The position numbers were made by a program, and so were the translations under genes. A stretch of 64,000 nucleotides of DNA from an archaeon (GTDB taxonomy: Archaea > Thermoproteota > Nitrososphaeria > Nitrososphaerales > Gagatemarchaeaceae): assembly GCA_021819105.1 (NCBI GenBank), contig JAKASK010000001.1, forward strand, positions 128,448 through 192,447. The letters are read 5' to 3'. Under the pieces are notes generated by a model that saw only the letters and a list, made by a program, of their open reading frames with translations, made no database searches and had not been told where the DNA came from. Below, piece by piece: positions 25,796 through 33,419 of this stretch (position 1 is the stretch's first letter; each line of letters begins with the position of its first letter).

Positions 25796-26773
25796 TCACC
25801 CGAGGGCGCCTGCCGAGGCCGTGCTTGTGGAAGCGCTCCCCTCTTCGGCTGGCTTGATGTACGTCTCGTAGGTGTCGTAGTACCTGCCGTAGCCCACCAC
25901 GCCGTTGTGGTTCACGTCAAACGTCGGGACTTCGATGTAGAGGTCGCCGCCGCTGTCTGAGGAAAGCGTGAGCATCGGGATCGCGTTGGTAGGCGGAGAT
26001 TGGAGGGACGCCGGACCGGCGATGGACAGCCCGTCCGGGATCCGATAGATGCTCCCGTGGCAGGGGCACTGATAGGTCTCGTTTGTGGGGTTGGAGGACT
26101 TCTCTGGGTCGTAGTTCGGGCTGCACCAGAGGTGGACGCAGACTTTGCTGAAGGCAACGAAGGCATCCACGGCGGGCTTGTCCCCTCCCAGCTCGGCGGG
26201 CAGCCTGATGAGCTGCCATTTGACGAAGGTATCGGGGTTCTGGGAGTCGACGGTGAGGTCGCCGGACGATGGATAAGTGACGAGCCAAGAAGAGTTGGGA
26301 GGATACGTGGCGAGGTCGTTGATGTTGACCGCCTTGCCCGAGCCGGCGCCGTTCACCGGGTTGATGTCGGTCACGACCTTCTGGCGCTTGTAAGATCCGG
26401 TCCCAGAGACGGAGGATGAGAGGTACTGGCCCCACGGAACGTAGGGGATTATTGCGAGCGCGGCGCCCAGAACCAGCATCCCCTTGAGGAAGCTCCTTCT
26501 CCCCGAACCGCTTGGCGCCTGAGGACGGGAGGGCGGAGTCACTGGAGGCCTGGGAGGCGGAGACGCGACCTGCGGTTCCGACGCTGAGATCGGAGCGACC
26601 GGCGTGACTGGAACCGGGTCGCGCTCCGCGGTCGCTGGACCACGGACTGATTGAGCCCGCGCTGAACGGCCCCGTCCCGCGCCCCACGCAGCTCCATTGT
26701 TCGCCCCTCCGGCTTGCACCGCTCTTCGATGGCCGCCTTCTTTTCGCCGAGTCTGCTGTGCGGGACGCTCCAC
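25796..26773 (-). CDS. Rieske iron-sulfur protein with Tat signal
   Basis: The protein carries both cluster-binding boxes, CVHLWC and CPCHGSIY, with the disulfide Cys residues present, so it holds a Rieske [2Fe-2S] cluster used in cytochrome bc-type electron transfer or a related oxidoreductase. A twin-arginine signal (SGRRSFLKG, then a hydrophobic helix) sits near residue 95 after a long Pro/Arg-rich cytoplasmic tail (PPPRPPVTPPSRP). The GTG at 26773 has a GGTGAGG Shine-Dalgarno 8 nt upstream. The frame is also open to a TTG at 27007, 32 nt from the TATA box, which would add 78 residues of unconvincing sequence. No cytochrome b gene is adjacent. Confidence 0.88.
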   Translation of the reverse strand: MERPAQQTRRKEGGHRRAVQAGGANNGAAWGAGRGRSARAQSVRGPATAERDPVPVTPVAPISASEPQVASPPPRPPVTPPSRPQAPSGSGRRSFLKGMLVLGAALAIIPYVPWGQYLSSSVSGTGSYKRQKVVTDINPVNGAGSGKAVNINDLATYPPNSSWLVTYPSSGDLTVDSQNPDTFVKWQLIRLPAELGGDKPAVDAFVAFSKVCVHLWCSPNYDPEKSSNPTNETYQCPCHGSIYRIPDGLSIAGPASLQSPPTNAIPMLTLSSDSGGDLYIEVPTFDVNHNGVVGYGRYYDTYETYIKPAEEGSASTSTASAGALG

Positions 26774-27035
26774 ATGGGCGCCCTCACCGGCCTCTTTCGC
26801 TGACCTGTTGTAGGCTGTCAAACCAACTTCATCCGCTTCTAGGCGAGGCCCTCCTTTCCCTCGGTCAGTCAGCCTCTCCCCAGATACGAATCCACGGTTC
26901 CGGCAGATCAGTTCGCCGGCACCGGCGTAGGGAATAAGCGAGCGGATACCATGTCTGGAGGGCCTCGTGCGCGAGCATCGGAGCCCCTCCGTTCTTGAGA
27001 GAGTCAACCTATCCGTGCGAAAAGCGGATGCGATT
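26774..27035 (-). other. Long leader of the Rieske gene
   Basis: About 240 nt separate the predicted Rieske transcription start (near 27012) from the Shine-Dalgarno-preceded GTG. The frame stays open throughout and could be read from a TTG at 27007, but the translation is low-complexity, Arg-rich and unlike a folded domain, and third-position GC is lower than in the neighbouring genes. It may be an untranslated regulatory leader. I see no clear riboswitch fold. The stretch 27067-27148 beyond the promoter holds nothing I can name. Confidence 0.35.
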
Positions 27036-27043
27036 CTATAATT
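27036..27043 (-). promoter_or_regulatory. TATA box of the Rieske transcript
   Basis: The minus strand reads AATTATAG, a good archaeal TATA box, predicting transcription near 27012. It is preceded at exactly 6 nt by the conserved 17-base box also present before two regulator genes. Confidence 0.6.
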
Positions 27044-27049
27044 GCCATT

Positions 27050-27066
27050 TGGTGCGGATGTCTAAT
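27050..27066 (-). promoter_or_regulatory. Shared upstream box, copy 1 (Rieske promoter)
   Basis: On the minus strand the box reads ATTAGACATCCGCACCA. The same 17 bases occur, identical, before the Lrp-like gene (28784-28800) and with four changes before the winged-helix regulator (28094-28110). In all three the box ends 6 nt before the TATA element, the usual position for an activator or a BRE-overlapping regulator. Confidence 0.7.
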
Positions 27067-27148
27067 CATCCGCTCGACATCATGCCTTGGCGCTCTTGCG
27101 TACGGGGAGCCACAGGACGCTAGCTGCGGGGCAGGCGGTCCCAACCGG

Positions 27149-27466
27149 CTAGCTTCTGACCACAGCCAAGAAGAAGAACAGGAGCGTCACAAAGTCGAGG
27201 CCCCCTCTGAGCAGGTCTACTACGTCCAGAGAAAGGGAGGGGAACAGTAGCGAAAGATTCTCGACCACGAGGACCCTCGCAAGAAACACGACGAACGCGC
27301 CCGAAACGAACAGCAGTCTCGTCGACTTGTTCCTCCCGTACGCCGTCAGTGAGATGACGAGCAGTATGAGAGCGAACCCCGCGACTACCAGCCTCACTCC
27401 TACCAGGAGGCTGATAGAACCGAGCAGCCCGAGAGTCTGGAGGACCAAAGGAAGAAGGGCGGGCAT
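27149..27466 (-). CDS. Small membrane protein partnered with a winged-helix regulator
   Basis: This 105-residue protein has three to four hydrophobic helices (about residues 5-24, 28-45, 52-70 and 85-102) with one charged loop YGRNKSTR. I recognise no enzyme motif. The ATG begins 1 nt after the stop of the upstream winged-helix regulator (TGACATG arrangement), so translation is coupled. Pairs of a helix-turn-helix regulator and a small multi-helix membrane protein are common in archaea, where the membrane protein may sense a signal for the regulator; that role is inferred. Confidence 0.75.
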   Translation of the reverse strand: MPALLPLVLQTLGLLGSISLLVGVRLVVAGFALILLVISLTAYGRNKSTRLLFVSGAFVVFLARVLVVENLSLLFPSLSLDVVDLLRGGLDFVTLLFFFLAVVRS

Positions 27467-27467
27467 G

Positions 27468-28040
27468 TCACTCCTCCGATGCCGCTTTCTGAGCTTTGAG
27501 GTCGAGCATCAGCGTCACGTCGTGCATCCTGCTGGCCCACTTCTCCCAAATTGTCGGGTGGTAACGAACGATGAAGTTGATCAGGTCTTCACGTCTTGTG
27601 ATCACTTCGTACGAAACGGACTTCCCCTCCTTCTTTCGCCCCACCACCCCTAGGCGAAGAAGCCTGTCCATGTGCCACCATATGGTCGGCGCCGAAAGCT
27701 TCAGTTCATCCGCAAGTTCCTTCTGTGTGATTCCGGGGCTCCTCGTTATGCACAACAGGATCTCGCGTGGAGTCTCCTGAGTGAGCAACCCTATGAGAAC
27801 TTCCTGCTTCTCTCCGAAGATGTTCGAAGGGAAGATGAACCTGGTGCCGCTTCCCCAGGCCGATATCAGGTCGGCCCTCGTAAGCTTGTTCAGGTGGTAT
27901 CGCAAGTCTCCAGTTGCGATGCCCAGCTCCTTCTCTATTTCGCGCTCGTGGGTGCCAGGGTGAGACTTGATGTAATCGTAGATCTTTCGTCGTACTCCGT
28001 CCAAGCTGATCTCTTCGACTCTACCATCCAGGAATGACAA
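27468..28040 (-). CDS. Transcriptional regulator with two winged-helix domains
   Basis: The 190-residue protein holds two winged-helix units: residues about 14-75 (THEREIEKELGIATGDLRYHLNKL) and 80-150 (ITQKELADELKLSAPTIWWHMDRLL), the second with an ArsR/MarR-like wing (GKSVSYEVI). It probably binds DNA as a dimer. The frame is open to 28121, upstream of its own TATA box at 28080-28087, so that start is excluded. The TTG at 28040 has GGAGAAGG 6 nt upstream and gives an 18-nt leader. The promoter has a divergent copy of the shared box, consistent with autoregulation. Confidence 0.85.
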   Translation of the reverse strand: MSFLDGRVEEISLDGVRRKIYDYIKSHPGTHEREIEKELGIATGDLRYHLNKLTRADLISAWGSGTRFIFPSNIFGEKQEVLIGLLTQETPREILLCITRSPGITQKELADELKLSAPTIWWHMDRLLRLGVVGRKKEGKSVSYEVITRREDLINFIVRYHPTIWEKWASRMHDVTLMLDLKAQKAASEE

Positions 28041-28079
28041 CGCCTTCTCCTTCTGATGCTGGCCCGTGAAGCCGTATTT

Positions 28080-28087
28080 TGATATAT
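28080..28087 (-). promoter_or_regulatory. TATA box of the winged-helix regulator
   Basis: The minus strand reads ATATATCA. It predicts transcription near 28058 and rules out the upstream start at 28121. A variant of the shared box begins 6 nt upstream. Confidence 0.6.
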
Positions 28088-28093
28088 TGATAT

Positions 28094-28110
28094 TGGTGCA
28101 GCAGTCTAAA
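28094..28110 (-). promoter_or_regulatory. Shared upstream box, copy 3 (winged-helix regulator promoter, variant)
   Basis: On the minus strand TTTAGACTGCTGCACCA matches the other two copies at 13 of 17 positions, keeping TTAGAC and GCACCA. Its distance to the TATA box is the same 6 nt. Confidence 0.55.
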
Positions 28111-28215
28111 CGTGCCCCCACTGGCGGCCCCCGCCCGTCATCGACTGACGTCAGGGAAGGAGGCTGCCCCTGGTCCGCGGGTTGAGTGATGAATCTGAAA
28201 AAAGGAGGGTGGGGC

Positions 28216-28740
28216 CTATCGCCAGGTGGGCTGGTAGGCCAGCAGTGTCTCGCTTGTCCGCACCCCGTCCATCTCGGCCACCTTCGAAACCTGGGAAAGG
28301 ACCTCGTCGTGGTTCTTGCCGCTTATGGTCGCGATGATGTCGAATTCGCCGGGTACGGCGAATGCGTTACGGACTTGGGGCTGCTGCTCCAGCAACTGCA
28401 GGATCTTCTCGGACCTTCCCTTGACCTGCAGCATTGCGAGCGCAAGGGAATCGGTGGCCTGGGTGCCCCTGCCTTCTCTTGCGAAGCCCCCGCGGGGGAT
28501 GTATGTTCTTGTCGCTGTGATGCCCTCTATGGCCCGGATCTTGTCAACGAGCTCGTGGACCTGTTCTCGTTCCGCCGCCTTCAATTCGATGGCCAGGTTG
28601 AACCTGCCCACGAGCGGGGAGAAGTAGGTTATCCCCTCGATGGTCTCGAGCTGTTCTGTCACTTTGCTGAGCGACTTTGGTTGGATTGTTGCGATGATGG
28701 TCGTCGGATGCATTTCGGTTTGTGCTTCGATCTGTGTCAT
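28216..28740 (-). CDS. Lrp/AsnC-type protein with two ligand-binding (RAM) domains and no DNA-binding domain
   Basis: The 174-residue protein contains two tandem alpha-beta RAM/AsnC ligand-binding domains: residues about 12-85 (TIIATIQPKSLSKVTEQL, LVGRFNLAIELKA) and 96-172 (LALAMLQVKGRSEKILQL, VPGEFDIIATISG). Each keeps the beta-alpha-beta pattern and the G-x-FD/N core that binds amino acids at dimer interfaces. There is no helix-turn-helix, so it may act by pairing with DNA-binding Lrp proteins. The ATG lies 8 nt after the predicted transcription start. Its promoter carries the shared box. Confidence 0.8.
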   Translation of the reverse strand: MTQIEAQTEMHPTTIIATIQPKSLSKVTEQLETIEGITYFSPLVGRFNLAIELKAAEREQVHELVDKIRAIEGITATRTYIPRGGFAREGRGTQATDSLALAMLQVKGRSEKILQLLEQQPQVRNAFAVPGEFDIIATISGKNHDEVLSQVSKVAEMDGVRTSETLLAYQPTWR

Positions 28741-28770
28741 TTTTCTTCGAGCCGAAGCGGGCCGGCATTC

Positions 28771-28777
28771 TATAATT
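28771..28777 (-). promoter_or_regulatory. TATA box of the Lrp-like gene
   Basis: The minus strand reads AATTATA, within the same AATTATAGAAT as in the Rieske promoter. It predicts transcription near 28748, 8 nt before the ATG. Confidence 0.6.
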
Positions 28778-28783
28778 CACTTG

Positions 28784-28800
28784 TGGTGCGGATGTCTAAT
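28784..28800 (-). promoter_or_regulatory. Shared upstream box, copy 2 (Lrp-like promoter)
   Basis: On the minus strand the box is ATTAGACATCCGCACCA, identical to the Rieske copy over 17 bases, and again ends 6 nt before the TATA box. The bases between box and TATA differ, which argues for selection on the box and not for a recent duplication. Confidence 0.7.
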
Positions 28801-28862
28801 GATGGGACGCCGAGTCGCCCAATTCAACACGATAGGCACGGTGGTGAACGGACCTCCCCATC

Positions 28863-29171
28863 TTACGGTGCGTCGCGCTCCGACGGACGGAGTGTTGGGG
28901 CGCGGCCCAGTGAAACGGCGTGCAGGTTCGCACCGCACAGAAGGAGCTTCGCCTTCCTGCTGAGCTTCTTTATCTCGGCCTCCCTTTTCAGAGCCCCGCC
29001 CAGGGAAGACGCTGGCTCCGAGTAGACGACGCTCACCGGGAGCCTCGACCTGGTGTACTTCGAGGCGCGCCCCCTCCTGTGAGCCGCCAGCCTTTCGTCC
29101 AGGTCGACCGTGTATCCGGTGTACAGGCTTCCGTCGGAGCACCTGAGCATGTACACCCAGTAGCGACGCAC
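28863..29171 (-). CDS. GIY-YIG nuclease domain protein (UPF0213 type)
   Basis: This 102-residue protein begins YWVYMLRCSDGSLYTGYT, the GIY-YIG core in its YVYM/YTGYT form, followed by the catalytic Arg region (RLAAHRRGRASKYTR) and an acidic EAEIKKLSRKAK helix with the metal-binding Glu. It is a stand-alone small nuclease family widespread in prokaryotes, often with no defined substrate. The GTG start lies 27 nt after a TTTCTAAC element. A 25-residue tail after the core is poorly structured. Confidence 0.88.
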   Translation of the reverse strand: MRRYWVYMLRCSDGSLYTGYTVDLDERLAAHRRGRASKYTRSRLPVSVVYSEPASSLGGALKREAEIKKLSRKAKLLLCGANLHAVSLGRAPTLRPSERDAP

Positions 29172-29357
29172 CGCCCGCCGGGGTGGGGTTTGCGTTAGAA
29201 ACTTTGCCCGTGCCCCCTCTGTGGACCGGCGCCGGAAAAGGTTCCGCGCAGAACCGCGACCGGCGGCTGTGCGCTATGGCTCGGCGTCCGCGACTTTTCC
29301 GTTCTCGCGGAGATATCTTTTTAAGAGAAAATTCGGCGGCGGTCGCCTAACAAAAAG

Positions 29358-30677
29358 TTGGTCGACACTCGCACGCAGCCCGTATCGCGGACGGGTGTTG
29401 CGGCGCCGAGATTTTCTGACGCGGATCTATACAGCCTAGCAGAGAGATACGGCACGCCCTACTTCCTCATCGACGAAGCGACCCTGAGGAGGAAGGTCTC
29501 CGAGATGGAGCAGGGATTCAGCGAATACAAGGGGGTGTTCAGGGTCGCCTACTCCGTGAAGGCGAACTTCAACCCCTCGGTGATCAAGGCATTCGTCAGC
29601 GAAGGGATACTTTTCGACCTTACGGCCCCGAGCGAGCTCGTCTTCGTCCTGAAGGCCGGAGGGTCCTCGGAGAACGTGATGTACACCAGCATCACCGAGA
29701 GCGCTGACGAGTACGAACGGGTGATCAGGATGGGCGTCCGGAAGATAGTCGTGGCGAGCCACAACGGGCTTGTCAACCTCACCGACGCCGCCGCGAAGGC
29801 CGGGGTTGTCGTCAAGACTATGATCAGGGTCAACCCCGAGGTCCACGTCCACGCCGAGCTGAGAGGGTCAATGGGGCACGGCAAGTTCGGGCTCCAGTTC
29901 AACGGAGGGAGCCAGGACAGCGCCTTCTACGTGCTGAAGAAGGTGCTCGGAACGCCGGGGCTCGAGTTCGAAGGGTTCCACTTCCACCTAGGGAGCCAGA
30001 TCGAAGACCCCGCCTGCTATGCCGACGCCATCGAGAAGCTGGAGGCGTTCGTGCTGAGCGCGAGGCGGCAGCTGGGGCCGTTCAGGGTGAAGACCCTGGA
30101 CATAGGCGGCGGGCTCCCGGTGCCCTACGGCAAGAAGGTCCCGAGCCCGAAGGACCTGGGGGGCAAGATAGTAGAGCAGCTCAACAGCCTCGTGGAGAGC
30201 ATTGGAGACCGGTTCACGCTGGTAGCAGAGAGCGGTAGGTTCCTTTCGGCCGAGTCGACGGTCCTCGTCAGCCGGGTGGTGAACATCAAAAACTTCGGGG
30301 AGGCGAAGTACATCTACGTCGACGCGGGCTATCACGTGCTCCTCGACTCGGCCCTGCTCCGGCACGAGTATCCGGTGGAGGTGGTCCCCGGCGGGAAGCC
30401 TTCGCCCCAGAAGGTCGCCCTGGTGGGGAGGCTCTGCGACCCCCTCGACGTCTTCCCCATCTCGAGCAGGTCAAAGCTCGGCGGGGCCGAGGTCGGCAAG
30501 CTAGTGGTCTTCCGGGAAGTCGGAGCATACTCCCTGGTCATGAACATGCCCTTCCACAGTCAGCCCAGGCCCCCGGTCCTGATGCGCAACGGCCAGGGGA
30601 CCTACGGCGTCGCAAGGAAGGCGCAGGACGTTGAGAAGCTCTTCGCAGACGAAGGCGGAGACTGCCTCTCCAACTGA
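29358..30677 (+). CDS. lysA: Diaminopimelate decarboxylase
   Basis: This 439-residue PLP enzyme converts meso-diaminopimelate to lysine. The Schiff-base Lys is in VAYSVKANFNP near residue 68, HFHLGSQI and LDIGGGLPV bind the cofactor phosphate, ESGRFLSA follows, and the catalytic Cys from the partner subunit is in GRLCDPLDVF. The C-terminal MNMPFHSQPRP differs from the usual NYNSRPRP, so a related amino-acid decarboxylase cannot be fully excluded. The TTG start is about 36 nt after TTTTTAAGA. No other lysine genes are present here. Confidence 0.88.
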   Translation: MVDTRTQPVSRTGVAAPRFSDADLYSLAERYGTPYFLIDEATLRRKVSEMEQGFSEYKGVFRVAYSVKANFNPSVIKAFVSEGILFDLTAPSELVFVLKAGGSSENVMYTSITESADEYERVIRMGVRKIVVASHNGLVNLTDAAAKAGVVVKTMIRVNPEVHVHAELRGSMGHGKFGLQFNGGSQDSAFYVLKKVLGTPGLEFEGFHFHLGSQIEDPACYADAIEKLEAFVLSARRQLGPFRVKTLDIGGGLPVPYGKKVPSPKDLGGKIVEQLNSLVESIGDRFTLVAESGRFLSAESTVLVSRVVNIKNFGEAKYIYVDAGYHVLLDSALLRHEYPVEVVPGGKPSPQKVALVGRLCDPLDVFPISSRSKLGGAEVGKLVVFREVGAYSLVMNMPFHSQPRPPVLMRNGQGTYGVARKAQDVEKLFADEGGDCLSN

Positions 30678-30724
30678 AGCCCCCCGATAAACGATAAATC
30701 CCCCCTGGGAGGGCGCGGTGAAAG

Positions 30725-31291
30725 TTGACACTAGAAGTCATAATAGGCCCGATGTTCTCCGGCAAGACCTCCGAGCTCATCAGGCTCGTGGAGCGCGAGG
30801 TCTACGCGAAGAGGAAGGGGGCCATCTTCAAGATCGCCTTCGACAGGCGCTACAGCGCGAAGCAGGTGGTGACGCACAACGGCCTGCGCTACGACGCCTA
30901 CACCATAGCGTCGTCGGACGAGGGGGTGGAGAAGATCAGAGAGGTCGCGAAGTCCAACGGCCTCGACGCCATCGGAGTGGACGAAGTGAACTTCTTCCCC
31001 GAGTCCGTGGTCGGGCTCCTGGACGAGCTGGCAGTCAGGAGGAGAGTTATCGCCTGCGGCCTGAACCTGAACTTCAAGGCAGAGCCGTTCCAGACGACCA
31101 TGGAGCTGGCCGCCAGGGCCGACAGGGTAAGGTACCTGAGCGCCGTCTGCGTCGTGTGCGGCCAGGAGGCGACGAGGACCCAGAGGCTCATCGGAGGGAA
31201 CCCCGCGCCCAAGGAGTCACCGGTGATAGTCGTCGGCGGGAAGGAGATGTACGAGCCGCGCTGCCGCAGCTGCTTCGTCGCCCCGCGGTGA
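30725..31291 (+). CDS. tdk: Thymidine kinase
   Basis: This 188-residue type II thymidine kinase phosphorylates thymidine to dTMP. It has Walker A GPMFSGKTSELI at the N-terminus, the DEVNFF acidic motif near residue 82, the GLNLNF lasso start and zinc Cys pairs CVVCG and CRSC. All active-site features look intact. The TTG start lies about 28 nt after an AACGATAAATC element, so the message is probably leaderless. It is upstream of the nucleoside phosphorylase gene on the same strand. Confidence 0.95.
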   Translation: MTLEVIIGPMFSGKTSELIRLVEREVYAKRKGAIFKIAFDRRYSAKQVVTHNGLRYDAYTIASSDEGVEKIREVAKSNGLDAIGVDEVNFFPESVVGLLDELAVRRRVIACGLNLNFKAEPFQTTMELAARADRVRYLSAVCVVCGQEATRTQRLIGGNPAPKESPVIVVGGKEMYEPRCRSCFVAPR

Positions 31292-31348
31292 CCGGTTCAA
31301 TTCGAACCATTGATAACTCCCCGGGAACGGTCCAGGGAGGCGAGAGCC

Positions 31349-32119
31349 TTGGCGCATGAACCGAAGGACCAGCTGGGGAGGCCCTATCACATCAGGCTTC
31401 AGAAGAAAGACGTCGGCAGGGTCGCGCTCCTCCCCGGAGACCCAGGAAGGGTCCCGATGATAGCCGAGCGGCTGTCCGGCCCGAAGCCCCTCGGATCGAA
31501 CAGGGAGTACGCGGCCTACGGGGGGAAGGTCGGAGGGGAGAAGGTGGTCGTGGTCAGCACGGGGATAGGGGGTCCGTCCACCGCCATAGCGGTGGAAGAG
31601 CTCGCGAGGCTCGGGGTCAAGGTCATGATCAGAGTGGGGACCTGCGGGGCGATCCAGCCTTCCATAAAGGTGGGGTCGCTGATAATCGCGGACGCGGCGG
31701 TGCGCATGGACGGGACGAGCCTGCAGTACGTGCACGCCGGGTACCCCGCCGCTGCCGCGCCGGGGGTTGTCGCGGCGCTGTCCGGGGCCGCAGCGTCTCT
31801 CGGAAAGGACTCGGTCGTCGGCATATCCGCCACCACAGACTCGTTCTACGTCGGCCAGGGCAGGAGGGGCTTCGGCGGATACCTGCCACCCTGGAAGGCG
31901 AACATAGTGGACGAGCTGAGGTCGGCCCGGGTCCTCTGCTTCGAGATGGAGTCGGCTACCCTGTTCACCCTGGGGAGGCTGTTCGGCATCAGCACGGGCG
32001 CGGTCTTCGCGGTGGTGGCGAACAGGGTGACCAACGACTTCAGGGTCGAGGCTGGGGTCGACGACGCCATCGACGTCGCGGTCGAGGCGGTAAGGAACCT
32101 GAAGAAGCGCTCAGTCTGA
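31349..32119 (+). CDS. Nucleoside phosphorylase (uridine phosphorylase-like)
   Basis: This protein of about 256 residues belongs to the PNP/UDP family: ALLPGDPGRVPMIAE, the ribose-1-phosphate loop VSTGIGGPSTAIA, RVGTCGAIQPSIKVG and CFEMESATLFTLG near residue 195, whose Glu-Met-Glu contacts ribose. The closest recognisable type is uridine phosphorylase, cleaving uridine to uracil and ribose-1-phosphate. The TTG at 31349 has GGAGG 8 nt upstream; the frame is open to 31310. Its end overlaps the convergent apgM by 9 nt. Confidence 0.9.
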   Translation: MAHEPKDQLGRPYHIRLQKKDVGRVALLPGDPGRVPMIAERLSGPKPLGSNREYAAYGGKVGGEKVVVVSTGIGGPSTAIAVEELARLGVKVMIRVGTCGAIQPSIKVGSLIIADAAVRMDGTSLQYVHAGYPAAAAPGVVAALSGAAASLGKDSVVGISATTDSFYVGQGRRGFGGYLPPWKANIVDELRSARVLCFEMESATLFTLGRLFGISTGAVFAVVANRVTNDFRVEAGVDDAIDVAVEAVRNLKKRSV

Positions 32120-33334
32120 GCCGAGGACCCGCTTCAGGACGTCCCGGCCCATCATGTGGCCCAGGGACCCCCTGGCGGAGTTCGCTTCGGTGAACCGCAT
32201 GCCGTCCCCCTTCTCTGAAGATATCAGCAGGGGAACCGGGTCGGCCGAATGCATCTTGATCGTGCATGGGGTGGCGTGGTCGCAGGAGACAGCGAGCTTC
32301 AACCCTTCCACTCCGGCGCAGGCGGAAAAGAACCCCCGGTCGATGGCCTCGATGCTGCGCTTCTTCCCCGCGGCGTCTCCGTCGTGGCCGAACTCGTCGG
32401 GGCCCTTGATGTGGACATAGACAGCGGTCCCTTCCCTGAGCTCAGAGGTGAAGGTCGAGGCCTTCGCCGCCATGTCGTTCCTGTCCTTGACGGCTGCCAT
32501 CTTCATCCCTAGCATCTTTGCGATCCCGACCTCCGCGGGCATCTCGACCAGGGCGGTCCCCTTCATGCCGTATCTTTCTTCGAACGAGGCGAGCCGCGGC
32601 AGGTGGTCCCCGGCGTCCCTGAGTAGTATGCAGTTTGCGGGGAGCTTCCCCGAGCTGACCCTTTCCCTGTTGACTTCGCTCCGCTCGAGCGCCTTCTGCG
32701 CCTTGGATGTGAACTCGTTCACCAGGCGGGCGGCGAGCAGCGCCCCCTCGGACTTCGACTCGGGGAGAGACTTCAGGACGCTCTCGGAGCCCGTCGTCAC
32801 CTTGGCCGCACCGAACCCTCCCACCCTGGCGTAGGCAGGGTCTGTGTTCGATATCGCCGCCGAAAGCGGCTTCGGGGCCCTGATGACCAGCACCCCCCTG
32901 TAGGACACCGTCGCCCTGAACTCGAAGCTCGCTCCGCCCAGGCTGACCTCCCCGACGTCGCGGGCCAGCCTCTCCGCTTCTTCCTGGGTGAGGTTCCGCC
33001 CCGCTCGCCTGTCCACTATCATACGCCCCTTCGCCGAGGCCAGGTTGGCTCTCAGGGCAAGGTAGCCGTCGCGCATCTCGAGCCCCGACCCGACGGCTTC
33101 GACCACCCCCCTCCCCGGATATCCGCTCTCGAACGAGTAGCCGAGCATGTTGAACACGGCAATGTCAGATTCCGGGGCGATCCCCTCTCCGACGCTGGTG
33201 ACCGTCCCGAGCTTCGACCTGCCGGCGACCCTGTCAAGGCTCGGGGTGAACGCAGACTCCAGCGGAGTCGTGTAGTTCAGCCCCGGGACAGGCCTGTCCC
33301 CGCAGCCGTCGAGCAGCACGTATCCTGCCTTCAA
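32111..33334 (-). CDS. apgM: 2,3-bisphosphoglycerate-independent phosphoglycerate mutase, archaeal type
   Basis: This 407-residue alkaline-phosphatase-superfamily enzyme interconverts 3- and 2-phosphoglycerate. It shows the N-terminal metal motif VLLDGCGDRP, ESDIAVFNMLGY where the Ser nucleophile region lies, YVHIKGPDEFGHDGD with metal ligands near residue 320, and SCDHATPCTIKMHSADPVP near 365. Length and order fit archaeal ApgM. The start is TTG with an A/T-rich element about 32 nt upstream. Confidence 0.95.
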   Translation of the reverse strand: MKAGYVLLDGCGDRPVPGLNYTTPLESAFTPSLDRVAGRSKLGTVTSVGEGIAPESDIAVFNMLGYSFESGYPGRGVVEAVGSGLEMRDGYLALRANLASAKGRMIVDRRAGRNLTQEEAERLARDVGEVSLGGASFEFRATVSYRGVLVIRAPKPLSAAISNTDPAYARVGGFGAAKVTTGSESVLKSLPESKSEGALLAARLVNEFTSKAQKALERSEVNRERVSSGKLPANCILLRDAGDHLPRLASFEERYGMKGTALVEMPAEVGIAKMLGMKMAAVKDRNDMAAKASTFTSELREGTAVYVHIKGPDEFGHDGDAAGKKRSIEAIDRGFFSACAGVEGLKLAVSCDHATPCTIKMHSADPVPLLISSEKGDGMRFTEANSARGSLGHMMGRDVLKRVLGSD

Positions 33335-33419
33335 GTCTTCCGCACCGAAGGCGGCCGGGGGCGCAATTTCTCCCTTTCTCGGATAACTCTAATACCCTCG
33401 GATGGGCGTTGGTGCGCCC

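Noticed and set aside
29172-29357. Spacer between GIY-YIG and lysA as a possible RNA gene
   Set aside because: Apart from the lysA TATA element and the GIY-YIG promoter I see no structure or conserved motif.
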